From contig NZ_MRDM01000009.1 in NCBI RefSeq assembly GCF_002008165.1, positions 62,001 through 126,000 on the forward strand: a stretch of 64,000 nucleotides of DNA, written 5' to 3'. Source of the stretch: Rhizobium laguerreae (GTDB lineage: Bacteria > Pseudomonadota > Alphaproteobacteria > Rhizobiales > Rhizobiaceae). Positions 17,644-26,622 of the stretch are shown one piece after another. Under the pieces are notes generated by a model. The model did not search any database. It saw only the letters and a list, made by a program, of their open reading frames with translations, and was not told the DNA's origin. The first letter of the stretch is position 1, and each line of letters opens with the position of its first letter. Made by a program: the position numbers and the translations under genes.

Positions 17644-18774
17644 CTATTTTCCGAGGTTCAATTTTCCGGGGAAATAGTGCTCATAGGCGAGTGCGAGATC
17701 GGCGGAGTTCATCAACTCGTAGTACACGACCCTCTCCACCCACTGCCGCTGACTGTCGAGCACCTTCTTCATGAACGCATCCGCTTCAAGCGTGGGGATG
17801 ATCTCATCCCAGGCCTTCAGTTGCGCATCCAGAATTTCCTTTGGAGTGCGGTGCACGGTCACGCCATGTTCGGCCTGGAGTTTTTGAAGGTCGCTTGAAT
17901 AGTTGTCCATCGCGGACGCTGTTATCGCCGTGCTTGCTGCCTCCACGCCATATTCCAGGATCGCCTGCAGATCTTCGGGAAGGTCGTCAAACACATCCTT
18001 GTTGAAGAGGAACTCGAAAGATTCGCTCGCTTGATGGTAGGACGACAGCATGTAGTTCTTGGCGACATCCTGCGAACCAAACCGTATGTCAGAGGAGGGA
18101 TTGTTGAACTCGAAGGCGTCGATCACACCTCGCTCCATTGCCGGCACGATCTCGCCGCCCGGAAGTTGAGCGACGCTCATGCCCATATTCTGCATGAGAT
18201 CGGCGGCGAGCCCGACCGTACGATATTTGAGGCCGTTGACGTCGTTCACGGTCGCGACCGGGTTCTTGAACCAGCCGAACGGCTGCGCGGGCATCGGGAA
18301 GCCATAGAAGCCGTAAAGGTTCAGCCCCATGATGTCCTGGGTGAGTTCTCGGTAGAGATCCTTGCCGCCACCTTGATGGAACCATCCGAGCATGGTGGTT
18401 GCGCTGCCGCCAAATACCGGCCCGGTACCGAAGAGGGAAGCTGCCTTGTGCTTTCCGTACCAATAGACGGGAACGGTGTGGGCTGCGTCGATCACGCCAT
18501 CGTTGACGCCGTCGAGCACCTGAAACGCGCCGACGACCGTACCGGCAGGCATTAGTTCGAACTTCAGGCGTCCGCCGGACATTCGTTCGACCCGTTCGAC
18601 GTACAGGCGGGCAAAATCCATCCAGATGTCCGACGCGGGCCAGGATGTTTGCATTTTAATGACGGTGGGTGCCTGGGCCAGCACGGCCGGGGCGGCAAGA
18701 GCCCCAACTGCGGTTACTCCAACGAGCGTAGAGGCTCCCAGCAACTCTCGACGCGATACTGCCTTTTTGGTCAT
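17644..18774 (-). CDS. dctP: TRAP transporter substrate-binding protein (DctP)
   Basis: The 376-residue periplasmic protein captures the substrate for DctQM. It has a Tat-like signal (SRRELLGASTLVG) and an AVLA cleavage region. The mature part shows the DctP fold, with the block GGEIVPAMERGVIDAFEFNNP carrying the family arginine region that usually binds a carboxylate. Segment FNKDVFDDLPEDLQAILE is typical of the branch that includes aromatic and large organic acid binders. Position beside lignin-monomer genes suggests an aromatic or related organic acid, but this is context only. It is the first gene of the operon, preceded by GGAGGAAGAA. Confidence 0.9.
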   Translation of the reverse strand: MTKKAVSRRELLGASTLVGVTAVGALAAPAVLAQAPTVIKMQTSWPASDIWMDFARLYVERVERMSGGRLKFELMPAGTVVGAFQVLDGVNDGVIDAAHTVPVYWYGKHKAASLFGTGPVFGGSATTMLGWFHQGGGKDLYRELTQDIMGLNLYGFYGFPMPAQPFGWFKNPVATVNDVNGLKYRTVGLAADLMQNMGMSVAQLPGGEIVPAMERGVIDAFEFNNPSSDIRFGSQDVAKNYMLSSYHQASESFEFLFNKDVFDDLPEDLQAILEYGVEAASTAITASAMDNYSSDLQKLQAEHGVTVHRTPKEILDAQLKAWDEIIPTLEADAFMKKVLDSQRQWVERVVYYELMNSADLALAYEHYFPGKLNLGK

Positions 18775-18869
18775 TGTTCTTCCTCCCTGGATTGTAGTCG
18801 AATTCTCCCTGCGTTTCCTGATAGTCTGCTAAGTTGAACAAGAGGCCTCCCAACCTCTTCGCGATCAGT

Positions 18870-18945
18870 ATCAACAACTGATTGTTCTCATTTGTCAATT
18901 ATGCACACTTTTTGCAATTCTGACAGACGTTCAATTGTTGTTGAT
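18870..18945. promoter_or_regulatory. Spaced inverted repeat upstream of dctP
   Basis: ATCAACAAC (18870-18878) and GTTGTTGAT (18937-18945) are perfect 9 bp inverted copies 58 bases apart, in an AT-rich region upstream of dctP. TGTCA and TGACA also face each other inside. Possible operator pair allowing DNA looping; no regulator gene is adjacent. Confidence 0.35.
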
Positions 18946-19326
18946 CACAGCTTGGGGCTGTGGTCCAACGTCCAAGGCACAGTACCGCTACTCCGCGTTG
19001 TCCGGACTACCTCAGCTTAGAAAGAAAGAGCTGCTTTCGCCCGTCGACGATGAACTGGAGCCATGTGCTGAACTGGAACGATGTGCTCGTTCTTGATCGC
19101 CTTCGTCCCAAGTCGATTAAGCCGAAGAGAGCCGACGTCCACACATGGCGCACGGATGTCGTCTCGCCAAACCAATGCTATGGCCGCTTTCGGGGAGCGG
19201 CAACAATTGCCTCTATGACCGAGAAGAGGCGCGAAGCTGCCGAACACTGATTGCCCAATGAAGGTCCAAAAATGGCCGTTAGCGGAAACTGCTAAAGCTG
19301 GCTCGATGTCGAAGAGCAGACCAAGC
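18946..19326. other. Intergenic stretch without a supported gene
   Basis: About 380 bases between the TRAP promoter region and the 3' end of the cyclase gene. Short frames on both strands lack ribosome binding sites and recognisable motifs. I see no hairpin. Confidence 0.5.
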
Positions 19327-20733
19327 TCACGACAGCGCAAAAATCCTCACTTCCCGCCCGATGCCTTGAAGCTCCGCCATCCGGGAGGCCGATTTGATGC
19401 CGCTGTCGCGGAGGATTTCTGAAACCTGGGCATCCCCGACGATCGCCTCCGTCGTCATGATCACATTGGGATCGGCAAGGCCCTGGACGCGGGAAGCGAT
19501 ATTGACGGTCTGGCCGAAGTAGTCCTGCCGGTCGTTCAGGTTGACTGCGAGGCAGGGCCCCTCATGGATGCCGATCTTCAGGAGAAGATCGTCGCTGCCG
19601 TGTTCGGCATTTAAGCGAAGCATCGCCTCCCGCATCCTGAGTGCCGCCGCCACGGCGCGGTCCGGGCTCGGGAACGTCGCCATCACGGCATCGCCTATGG
19701 TCTTGACGACTGCTCCGGCCTCTGTGGCGACGATCTCGTGAAGAACCCGGAAATGCGCTCGCACCAGATCGAAGGCGGCAAGATCTCCGACGCGCTCGTA
19801 AAGCGCGGTCGAGCCTCTCAAGTCGGTGAAGAGGAAGGTCAGGCTGGTGATCTTGAGGCGCTGGTCGACATCGAGTGTATCGGTGCGATAGATGTCCCGG
19901 AAACTCTGGTTCGTCAGCAGGCGCTTGGCGGTCAGGAAAGCCTGCCTGCGGCCCAAGAGGTCGTGCAGGTCATCGCCTGCGATGCAGACGTTCGGCACCA
20001 CTCTGCGATCTGTGTGGTTCTCGAGCGTCAGCCGCAGTAAGCCGGGGCGCAGCGTCAGCGTTTCGTTCAGCGCATGCGTCCGACTGATGATCATCGAGAG
20101 GGTTTGACGTTCGTCGGTGGGCTCACCCTGCACGTCGATGAACTGCGCCGAGTGTGTCACCGCATCGAAGATGATGACGAATTGCGCCGGCAGTTGCAGG
20201 GAGACGAAGGCCTTTTCGCCCGGATCCAGTTCGATCATCTCCAGCTGGATGCGCGCCAGCCTCGCTTCGAGATCGTCAGGCAGGTCAACGCCGGAGCTGA
20301 AGAAGATCTGGCGGTAGTACTCGAGTGGCGACAACCGATCGGGATCGTGAGCGGCAATCCTGCGCACGCGCGGACTGACCGTGAACGTGACCTCGACCAT
20401 CTCGTCGAGGGTCGGCTCGTATCCGGCCGCGCAGAGCGCGCAATGATACGTCTCATGGACGACGGTTTTAAGGGTTGCGCCGCTGTCGAGGACGCCGCCG
20501 CATCCTGGGCAAAGGACATTCCAGGTCATCTCGAATGCGCCTATGCGGGCTGCATGGAGAAATGCGGCGATCGTTTTCTCTTCATCGAGATGGTGTTTAT
20601 CGGCGAAAGCGAGCGCATTGATGCGATTGAGCTCGCGATCCGAGCCATGCATAACGACGTTTTCGATACACTCCACCGTCTGCGGGTCAGCCGCCTGTCG
20701 CAGGGAGGCAAAAAGGACGTCCACTTCGCTCAT
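19327..20733 (-). CDS. Class III adenylate cyclase with N-terminal zinc-ribbon and DUF5939-like region
   Basis: The 468-residue soluble protein ends in a class III nucleotide cyclase domain (about 295-468). The metal aspartates are Asp304 (FLFTDLRGST) and Asp348 (KTIGDAV), the adenine-selecting pair appears to be Lys344 and Asp404, and the transition-state residues are Asn411 and Arg415 in VNIASRV, so it should be catalytically complete and ATP-specific. The N-terminal 290 residues match the DUF5939-type input module and contain a likely zinc ribbon, Cys75-x2-Cys78 and Cys98-x2-Cys101. Rhizobia encode many such cyclases, usually for stress or symbiotic signalling. No operon partner is evident; the flanking TRAP operon and marR gene are separate units. 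Confidence 0.88.
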   Translation of the reverse strand: MSEVDVLFASLRQAADPQTVECIENVVMHGSDRELNRINALAFADKHHLDEEKTIAAFLHAARIGAFEMTWNVLCPGCGGVLDSGATLKTVVHETYHCALCAAGYEPTLDEMVEVTFTVSPRVRRIAAHDPDRLSPLEYYRQIFFSSGVDLPDDLEARLARIQLEMIELDPGEKAFVSLQLPAQFVIIFDAVTHSAQFIDVQGEPTDERQTLSMIISRTHALNETLTLRPGLLRLTLENHTDRRVVPNVCIAGDDLHDLLGRRQAFLTAKRLLTNQSFRDIYRTDTLDVDQRLKITSLTFLFTDLRGSTALYERVGDLAAFDLVRAHFRVLHEIVATEAGAVVKTIGDAVMATFPSPDRAVAAALRMREAMLRLNAEHGSDDLLLKIGIHEGPCLAVNLNDRQDYFGQTVNIASRVQGLADPNVIMTTEAIVGDAQVSEILRDSGIKSASRMAELQGIGREVRIFALS

Positions 20734-20827
20734 CAGACAAGTCTCCGTGCGCAGAACCCACGGCGGACGACGCCAGGACCGGGATCATAACACGGGAGTT
20801 TCCCAATAGAAATCTAGAGGCTCGGAT

Positions 20828-20853
20828 GCCGCTCGCTTCCCGAGCGAAGCGGC
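20828..20853 (-). terminator. Hairpin downstream of marR
   Basis: GCCGCTCGCT and AGCG-A-AGCGGC (20828-20853) form a stem of ten pairs with one bulge and a five-base loop, immediately after the marR stop on the minus strand. No T tract follows, so the termination role is likely but not certain. Confidence 0.5.
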
Positions 20854-20854
20854 T

Positions 20855-21340
20855 TCAGCTCCCCTTGTATATCCGCTTCAGCGCAGCCAGCAGCGCATCC
20901 AGTTCCTCGCGCGAAAACAGCTCGATGAAGCGCTGTTCATGCCTATCGATTAGTTCTCGCGCCCGTGCGAGCATTGCGCGTCCCTCCTTCGTCAAATGAA
21001 GTTCCTGGCGGCGGCGATCGGCAGCGGAGGGGCGGCGCTCGATCAGGTCACGGGCGGCCAGCCGGTTGACGAGGGCCATCATCGTCGCCCGGTCGGTGCC
21101 GAGCGTGTTGGCAAGGTCGATCTGCGATGCGCCCGGATTGCCGGCGACGAGTTCCATCACCGCCAGCTGCTTCTGCGTCAGCGCCAGCGCCGCCATTGTT
21201 TCGGCGAAGTCGCGATAGACTGCGACATGCGCCATGCGCAGATGAAATCCCAGCAGATCGCCAAGCCGGCCGACGTCGAGGCCCGGCGTCGCGGGAGCAT
21301 CTTCGCCCTCGAAATCGTCCTGCGTTGGTTTTGTGCTCAT
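20855..21340 (-). CDS. MarR-family regulator of the hydroxycinnamate operon
   Basis: The 161-residue protein is a MarR winged-helix dimer. The recognition region ASQIDLANTLGTDRATMMALVNRLAARDLIERRP is followed by the wing segment SAADRRRQELHLTKEG. I use ATG 21340 (MSTKPTQDDF) with GAGG upstream; an ATG seven codons earlier is possible. It faces the feruloyl-CoA synthetase operon across about 200 bases that contain a strong palindrome. Regulators of this class in ferulate/p-coumarate operons (FerC, FerR, CouR) repress until feruloyl- or p-coumaroyl-CoA binds. The same role is inferred here. Confidence 0.85.
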   Translation of the reverse strand: MSTKPTQDDFEGEDAPATPGLDVGRLGDLLGFHLRMAHVAVYRDFAETMAALALTQKQLAVMELVAGNPGASQIDLANTLGTDRATMMALVNRLAARDLIERRPSAADRRRQELHLTKEGRAMLARARELIDRHEQRFIELFSREELDALLAALKRIYKGS

Positions 21341-21456
21341 CGTTCGTTCTCGCCTCATCAAGGGTCATAACCATCAAAATCAGCAGGTTAGTCAATATCC
21401 GTCGTGCGGATTTCCCCGTGCCATTGGAGCAAATCGGATTTGCCTTAAACAGCCTC

Positions 21457-21498
21457 TTGCATCACAGGAAAAAGATATTAGTATGTGTTGCATACAAA
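21457..21498 (+). promoter_or_regulatory. Promoter and MarR-type operator for the ferulate operon
   Basis: A palindrome GTATG-TGTTG-CATAC at 21481-21495, extending with one mismatch to 21478-21498, lies 46 bases before the fcs ATG. TTGCAT (21457-21462) with a 16-base spacer to TAGTAT (21479-21484) is the best sigma70-like promoter, so the operator would cover the -10 region. Assignment to the adjacent MarR protein is inference. Confidence 0.5.
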
Positions 21499-21540
21499 TA
21501 TGATGCCTGCTGCGGGGAGCGGTGGGCATGGGAGGAGAAC

Positions 21541-23130
21541 ATGGCGCATTCCATTTCCGGGATGGCTTCGTCGGCGGATTGCGGACTGGTGACGGATGAT
21601 CCGATCCTTTACCGCGCCCGCGTCGCACCAGGCCGTCCGGCTCTGTTCGAGATCGCTACCGGCCGGCAGCTCACCTATGCCGAACTCGATGCGCGGATCG
21701 CCCGCTGCGCGGGCTTGCTGAGCGAGGCGCTCGGAGCGCGCCGCGACGGGGCGCGTGTCGCCATGCTGGCGCGCAATTCCATGGATTCGATCGTGCTTGC
21801 CTTTGCCTGCCAGCGTGCCGGCGCCATCTACGTGCCGCTCAACTGGCGCCTCAACGCCGCCGAGCTGCGACCGATCCTTGCCGATTGCGCGCCGGCCCTG
21901 CTCGTTCACGACGAAGAGTTTGCGTCAACCGTCGCCAGCCTTGCGGGCGCCGATCCGGAGATGGCGGTGATATCGACGGCTGACGGTCCGGCCCGAGGGC
22001 TCGCCGCGCGGATCGAGGCGAGCCTTCCGGCCGCTCCGGTGTCCGTCGATGCCGACGAACCCTGCGTCCTTCTCTACACCTCGGGCACGACGGGACAGCC
22101 GAAGGGCGTCGTCATCACCCGCCGCAACGCCTTCTTTGCCGCCATCAACTTTTCCGTCGTCGGAGAGATCGGACCAAAATCCGTCGCCCTGTGCGACCTG
22201 CCATTCTTCCATACGATCGGTCTGATCGCGGTGGCGCGCACCACGTTGATGCTGGGCGGCACGCTCGTCGTCTCCGACCGCTTCACACCGGCGCGCACAC
22301 TCGCAGCCCTTGCCGACCGGCAGCGTGCCGTCACCCATTATTTCGCCGTGCCGCAAATCGCGCTCGCCTTGCGCAACGATCCCGCCTATAGCGCCGCGGC
22401 TCTGGCCGGCCTGCATGCGCTCTTCGTCGGCGGCGCGCCGCTGACGCAGGCGCTGATCGAAAGCTATCTCGATGACGGCGTTGCGCTGGTCAATGGTTAC
22501 GGCATGAGCGAGGCGGGAACGGTGCTGCACGTGCCGATCGATCGGCGCGCCGTGCAGGACAATCCAAGCAGCGTCGGTCTGCCCGCGCCATTGCTCGACA
22601 TTCGTATCGTCGGTGAGGATGGCCGCGAGGTTGATGAAGGCGAGATCGGTGAACTCTGGCTGCGCGGGCCGGCGGTGACGCCTGGCTACTGGAACAAGCC
22701 TCAGGAAACCGCTGCCGCCTTCACCGACGGCTGGTACCGCACCGGCGATCTTGGCCGACGCGAAGCGAACGGCTTCTATCGTATCGTCGACCGGCTGAAG
22801 GACATGTATATCAGCGGCGGCGAGAATGTTTATCCCGCCGAGGTCGAAGCAGTACTCGCAAGTCATCCAGATATCCTCGACGCCGCGGTCGTCGGCATTC
22901 CCGATATCCGATGGGGCGAATGCGGTGTCGCCTATGTGGTGGTGGGGCCGGGTGCCGTGGCAACGGGCGATGAGATCGCCGGCCATTGCGCGGCAAGGCT
23001 CGCCGCCTTCAAGCGTCCGGCCCGCATCCTCTTCGTCGAGGCCATTCCCCGCACCGCCTCCGGCAAGGTGCAGAAACATGTCCTGCGCCAGTTCCATTCC
23101 GACGAAACCCTTCAACGACAGGCCCTGTGA
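21541..23130 (+). CDS. fcs: Feruloyl-CoA synthetase (AMP-forming acyl-CoA ligase)
   Basis: The 529-residue adenylate-forming enzyme activates a hydroxycinnamic acid such as ferulate or p-coumarate to its CoA thioester, using ATP. Motifs in order: the P-loop YTSGTTGQPKG (179-189), NGYGMSEAG, YRTGDLG and the C-terminal TASGKVQKHV with the adenylation lysine. The frame is open far upstream, but ATG 21541 has GGAGGAG at the right distance and follows the operator. It is followed 43 bases later by the hydratase/lyase, the enzyme that uses feruloyl-CoA, which makes the substrate assignment strong. Fcs and Ech convert ferulate to vanillin plus acetyl-CoA. The operon faces a MarR regulator. Confidence 0.85.
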   Translation: MAHSISGMASSADCGLVTDDPILYRARVAPGRPALFEIATGRQLTYAELDARIARCAGLLSEALGARRDGARVAMLARNSMDSIVLAFACQRAGAIYVPLNWRLNAAELRPILADCAPALLVHDEEFASTVASLAGADPEMAVISTADGPARGLAARIEASLPAAPVSVDADEPCVLLYTSGTTGQPKGVVITRRNAFFAAINFSVVGEIGPKSVALCDLPFFHTIGLIAVARTTLMLGGTLVVSDRFTPARTLAALADRQRAVTHYFAVPQIALALRNDPAYSAAALAGLHALFVGGAPLTQALIESYLDDGVALVNGYGMSEAGTVLHVPIDRRAVQDNPSSVGLPAPLLDIRIVGEDGREVDEGEIGELWLRGPAVTPGYWNKPQETAAAFTDGWYRTGDLGRREANGFYRIVDRLKDMYISGGENVYPAEVEAVLASHPDILDAAVVGIPDIRWGECGVAYVVVGPGAVATGDEIAGHCAARLAAFKRPARILFVEAIPRTASGKVQKHVLRQFHSDETLQRQAL

Positions 23131-23173
23131 CGCGGCCTCCCGGCATTCACGCCGAAACCCATGGAGTAACCTC

Positions 23174-23998
23174 ATGACCGATATGCAATCGCCGGTTCTG
23201 GTCGAATTCGACAACGGCATCGCCTTCGTGACCCTTAACCGTCCGGAAAAGCGCAATGCGATGAACCCGGCGTTGAATGCCAGGATGCTCGAAGTGCTCG
23301 ACGAGCTCGAGGGGGACGAGCGCTGCGGCGTTCTCGTCCTGCGCGGCGCCGGCGAATCCTGGTCCGCCGGCATGGATCTGAAGGAGTATTTCCGCGACAA
23401 TGACGACAAGCCGCGCGATGCCACGCTGAAGGCGCGGCGGCAATCCGGCGGCTGGTGGAGCCGGCTGATGTATTTCGAAAAGCCGACGATCGCCATGGTC
23501 AACGGCTGGTGCTTCGGCGGCGCCTTCACGCCGCTCGTTTCCTGCGATCTCGCTATCGCCGCCGAGGAGGCGAATTTCGGCCTCTCCGAGATCAATTGGG
23601 GCATTCTGCCGGGCGGCAATGTCACCCGTGCGGTCGCCGAAGTGATGCGCCATCGCGATGCTCTCTATTACATCATGACCGGCGAATTGTTCGGCGGGCG
23701 CAAGGCCGCGGAAATGGGTCTGGTCAACGAGGCCGTGCCGCTGGCGGAGCTGGAAGCCCGGGTCCGCAAGATCTGCGCCAGCCTGCTCGAAAAGAACCCG
23801 GTGACGCTGAAGGCCGCCAAGGACACCTACAAGCGCGTGCGCGACCTGCCCTGGGATCTCGCCGACGATTACATCTACGCCAAGCTGGAACAGATGCTGT
23901 TTCTCGACAAGACCAAGGGGCGTGACGAGGGGCTGAAGCAGTTCCTCGACGACAAGACCTATCAGCCGGGCCTCGGCGCCTACAAGCGCGGCCGCTGA
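23174..23998 (+). CDS. ech: p-Hydroxycinnamoyl-CoA hydratase/lyase (vanillin synthase)
   Basis: The 274-residue crotonase-family enzyme hydrates feruloyl-, p-coumaroyl- or caffeoyl-CoA and cleaves the product by a retro-aldol step to the benzaldehyde and acetyl-CoA. It is recognised with confidence from blocks specific to this subfamily: [52 protein letters not shown] and the C-terminal [20 protein letters not shown]. The oxyanion-hole regions (AGMDL and [10 protein letters not shown]) are intact. GGAG lies upstream of ATG 23174. The vanillin or p-hydroxybenzaldehyde made here would be used by the aldehyde dehydrogenases in the opposite operon, since no vdh is in this one. Confidence 0.93.
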   Translation: MTDMQSPVLVEFDNGIAFVTLNRPEKRNAMNPALNARMLEVLDELEGDERCGVLVLRGAGESWSAGMDLKEYFRDNDDKPRDATLKARRQSGGWWSRLMYFEKPTIAMVNGWCFGGAFTPLVSCDLAIAAEEANFGLSEINWGILPGGNVTRAVAEVMRHRDALYYIMTGELFGGRKAAEMGLVNEAVPLAELEARVRKICASLLEKNPVTLKAAKDTYKRVRDLPWDLADDYIYAKLEQMLFLDKTKGRDEGLKQFLDDKTYQPGLGAYKRGR

Positions 23999-24054
23999 GG
24001 ACGAACCCGGTTCGCCGGGCCGTTCGCGAGCCGATCATCGGGAGGAGGAAAGCA

Positions 24055-25161
24055 ATGAAGATCCATGCCGCGGTGGCGCGTGCGCCGCATATGCCGTTTT
24101 CACTGGAAAGGCTCGATCTGGAGGAGCCGCGCGAGGGTGAAATCCTGGTTCGCGTCGTCGCAACAGGGGTTTGCCACACCGACATCGTCATGCGTGACCA
24201 GCATCTGCCGGTGCCGCAGCCGGTCGTGCTTGGCCATGAAGGCGCCGGCATTGTCGAGCGTGTCGGACCGGGCGTTGCCAAGGTCAAGCCCGGCGATCAC
24301 GTGGTCATGACCTTCAATTCCTGCGGGCATTGCCCGAGCTGCAACGATCATGAGGAGACTTATTGCCACGAATTCTTCCCGCGCAACTTCTTCGGTGCGC
24401 GCGCTGACGGTTCGAGCGGGCTCTCATGCGAGGGAGAGCGGGTTCACGGCAATATTTTCGGGCAATCCTCCTTCGCCAGCCACGCATTGTGCCACGAACG
24501 CAACATCGTGAAAGTGCCTGGGGATGCCGATCTGGCGCTGCTCGGGCCGCTTGCCTGCGGCATCCAGACCGGCGCCGGCGCAGTCATGAACGCGCTGAAG
24601 GTCGAACCGGGAAAAGTGCTGGCGGTTTTCGGCATGGGCTCCGTCGGTCTTGCCGCCGTGATGGCGGCGCGGATCGTCGGCGCGTCACGGATCATCGCCG
24701 TCGACGTCAACGAGACGCGGCTGGCACTTGCGGCGGAACTCGGCGCGACCGACATCGTCAACGGCAAGGCGAGCGACGCGGTTGCCGCGATCATGGAACT
24801 GACCGGCGCCGGCGTCGATTATTCGATCGATGCCTCCGGCGTGCCCGCCGTCATCGACGAGTGCGTGCGCGTGCTGGCGCCGCGCGGCACCTGTGGGATC
24901 GTCGGGGCCTCTCCCCATGGCGCGACGCTGACGCTCGACCTCACCCATATCCTGTCCGGCGGGCGCCGGGTCCGCGGCATCGTCGAGGGCGATTCCAATC
25001 CCGACGTGTTGATCCCGTTGCTGATCGATCTGCATCGGCAGGGCCGCTTCCCCTTCGACAGGCTCATCACCTTCTATGATTTCGCCGACATCAACCAGGC
25101 GGTGGAGGATTCCGAAAAGAGCATCGTGCTGAAACCGGTCGTGCGTCAGCCGGCCGTCTGA
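24055..25161 (+). CDS. Zinc-dependent aryl-alcohol dehydrogenase
   Basis: The 368-residue medium-chain dehydrogenase resembles benzyl/aryl-alcohol dehydrogenases (XylB branch). Catalytic zinc ligands appear in GVCHTD, GHEGAG and LACGIQTG. The structural zinc lobe is [15 protein letters not shown], with four cysteines. The Rossmann motif is GMGSVGLAA. It lies 56 bases after ech and 21 before the coniferyl-aldehyde dehydrogenase, preceded by GGAGGAGG. The probable reaction is oxidation of coniferyl or another hydroxycinnamyl alcohol to its aldehyde, feeding the next enzyme. A benzyl or vanillyl alcohol is an alternative. Together with the SDR at 6873-7658, the region has two candidate alcohol dehydrogenases of unrelated folds. 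Confidence 0.85.
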   Translation: MKIHAAVARAPHMPFSLERLDLEEPREGEILVRVVATGVCHTDIVMRDQHLPVPQPVVLGHEGAGIVERVGPGVAKVKPGDHVVMTFNSCGHCPSCNDHEETYCHEFFPRNFFGARADGSSGLSCEGERVHGNIFGQSSFASHALCHERNIVKVPGDADLALLGPLACGIQTGAGAVMNALKVEPGKVLAVFGMGSVGLAAVMAARIVGASRIIAVDVNETRLALAAELGATDIVNGKASDAVAAIMELTGAGVDYSIDASGVPAVIDECVRVLAPRGTCGIVGASPHGATLTLDLTHILSGGRRVRGIVEGDSNPDVLIPLLIDLHRQGRFPFDRLITFYDFADINQAVEDSEKSIVLKPVVRQPAV

Positions 25162-25182
25162 GACCGTTCAAGGGAGGAAACA

Positions 25183-26622
25183 ATGAACACCGTCACCCCA
25201 ATCGCCACCGATACCAGCCTTGATGTCATGCAGGCGCTGCTTGGCCGGCAAAGGGCGTCTTTCCTGAGGGAAGGGCCGCCAGGCATCGACACCCGCATCG
25301 ATCGCATCGATCGCGTCATCGCCCTTCTCGTCGACCATAAGGATGCGATTGCCGCTGCCCTGTCGGAAGATTTCGGCAGCCGCAGCGTCGAGGCGAGCCT
25401 GCTTCTCGACGTCTTTACCTGCGTCGGTTCGCTCAAATATGCCAAGGCCCATCTTGCCGAATGGCTGAAGCCCGAGCAGCACGAGGCATTGTTCCCGGAC
25501 GCGGTGGCCGAAGTGGTCTATCAGCCGAAGGGGATTGTCGGAATCCTGAGCCCGTGGAATTTCCCTTATCAGCTCGCCCTTGCGCCGCTTGCCGGCATTC
25601 TCGCCGCCGGCAACCGCGCCATGATCAAGCCGTCGGAGGTGACGCCAGCCTCGGCCGCCTTGATGGCGAAACTCATTGCCGGCGCTTTCGACGAAACGGA
25701 AATCGCCGTCGTTCAGGGCGGACCGGCCACGGGCACGGCCTTTACATCACTTGCCTTCGACCATCTGATCTTCACCGGCGGAACCGCGATCGCCCATCAC
25801 GTCATGCGCGCGGCGGCGGAAAACCTGACGCCGCTGACGCTTGAGCTCGGCGGAAAATCGCCCGTCATCATCGGCCGCTCGGCCGACCTCGCCGATGCGG
25901 CGCGCCGCATCATGACCGTCAAGACGCTGAACGCCGGCCAGATCTGCCTGGCGCCGGACTATGTCTATGTGCCCGAGGAAAGCGTCGAAGCCTTTGCCGG
26001 GCACGCTGTCGCGGCGGTCGGCGCGATGTATCCGGCGCTGAAGGAAAACCCTGATTACACCTCGATCGTCAATGCCCGCCATCACGCCCGCATCCAGGGC
26101 CTGATCGACGATGCCAGGGCCAAAGGCGCGAGGATCGTCGAGATCAACCCGGCGGCAGAGAATTTCTCCCAGCAGTCGGCCCACCGCATGCCTCCGACCC
26201 TGATCCTCGATCCGACGGAAGAGATGCGCGTGCTGCAGGAGGAAATCTTCGGACCCGTGCTGCCGGTCCTTCCCTATCGCGATATCGCCGACGTCATCGA
26301 TCGTATCAATGCCAAGCCGCGCCCGCTCGCTCTCTATTACTTCAGCCAGGATCAGCAGGAGGAGGCCCGCGTCCTCGACAATACGACCTCCGGCGGGGTG
26401 ACGGTTAACGACTGCATGAGCCACGTCACGGCCGAAGGCCTGCCCTTCGGTGGCGTCGGCCATTCGGGCATGGGTGCCTATCACGGCAAATTCGGCTTCC
26501 TCGCCTTCTCGCATCCGCGCGCCGTCTATCACCAGAGCAGGATGGTGGAAGCGGAATACATGATGCGGCCGCCTTATGGCGAGGCGATGCGCGGCTTCTT
26601 GGCGGCGGCGATCTGCAAATAA
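25183..26622 (+). CDS. calB: Coniferyl-aldehyde dehydrogenase
   Basis: The 479-residue aldehyde dehydrogenase belongs to the group-3-like branch that includes coniferyl-aldehyde dehydrogenase CalB. The catalytic residues are Asn126 (SPWNFP), Glu221 (LTLELGGKSP) and Cys255 (LNAGQICLAPDY). The branch markers are PKGIVGILSPWNFPYQLAL and EGLPFGGVGHSGMGAYHGKFGF. It would oxidise coniferyl aldehyde to ferulate, supplying fcs at the head of the same operon. Start ATG 25183 has GGAGG upstream. Long-chain or other aromatic aldehydes remain possible substrates, but the operon context is specific. Confidence 0.83.
   Translation: MNTVTPIATDTSLDVMQALLGRQRASFLREGPPGIDTRIDRIDRVIALLVDHKDAIAAALSEDFGSRSVEASLLLDVFTCVGSLKYAKAHLAEWLKPEQHEALFPDAVAEVVYQPKGIVGILSPWNFPYQLALAPLAGILAAGNRAMIKPSEVTPASAALMAKLIAGAFDETEIAVVQGGPATGTAFTSLAFDHLIFTGGTAIAHHVMRAAAENLTPLTLELGGKSPVIIGRSADLADAARRIMTVKTLNAGQICLAPDYVYVPEESVEAFAGHAVAAVGAMYPALKENPDYTSIVNARHHARIQGLIDDARAKGARIVEINPAAENFSQQSAHRMPPTLILDPTEEMRVLQEEIFGPVLPVLPYRDIADVIDRINAKPRPLALYYFSQDQQEEARVLDNTTSGGVTVNDCMSHVTAEGLPFGGVGHSGMGAYHGKFGFLAFSHPRAVYHQSRMVEAEYMMRPPYGEAMRGFLAAAICK

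Noticed and set aside
18960..19250. Plus-strand frame of 96 codons upstream of the TRAP operon
   Set aside because: No ribosome binding site, no motif, and an overlapping antisense frame of similar length; not supportable as a gene.
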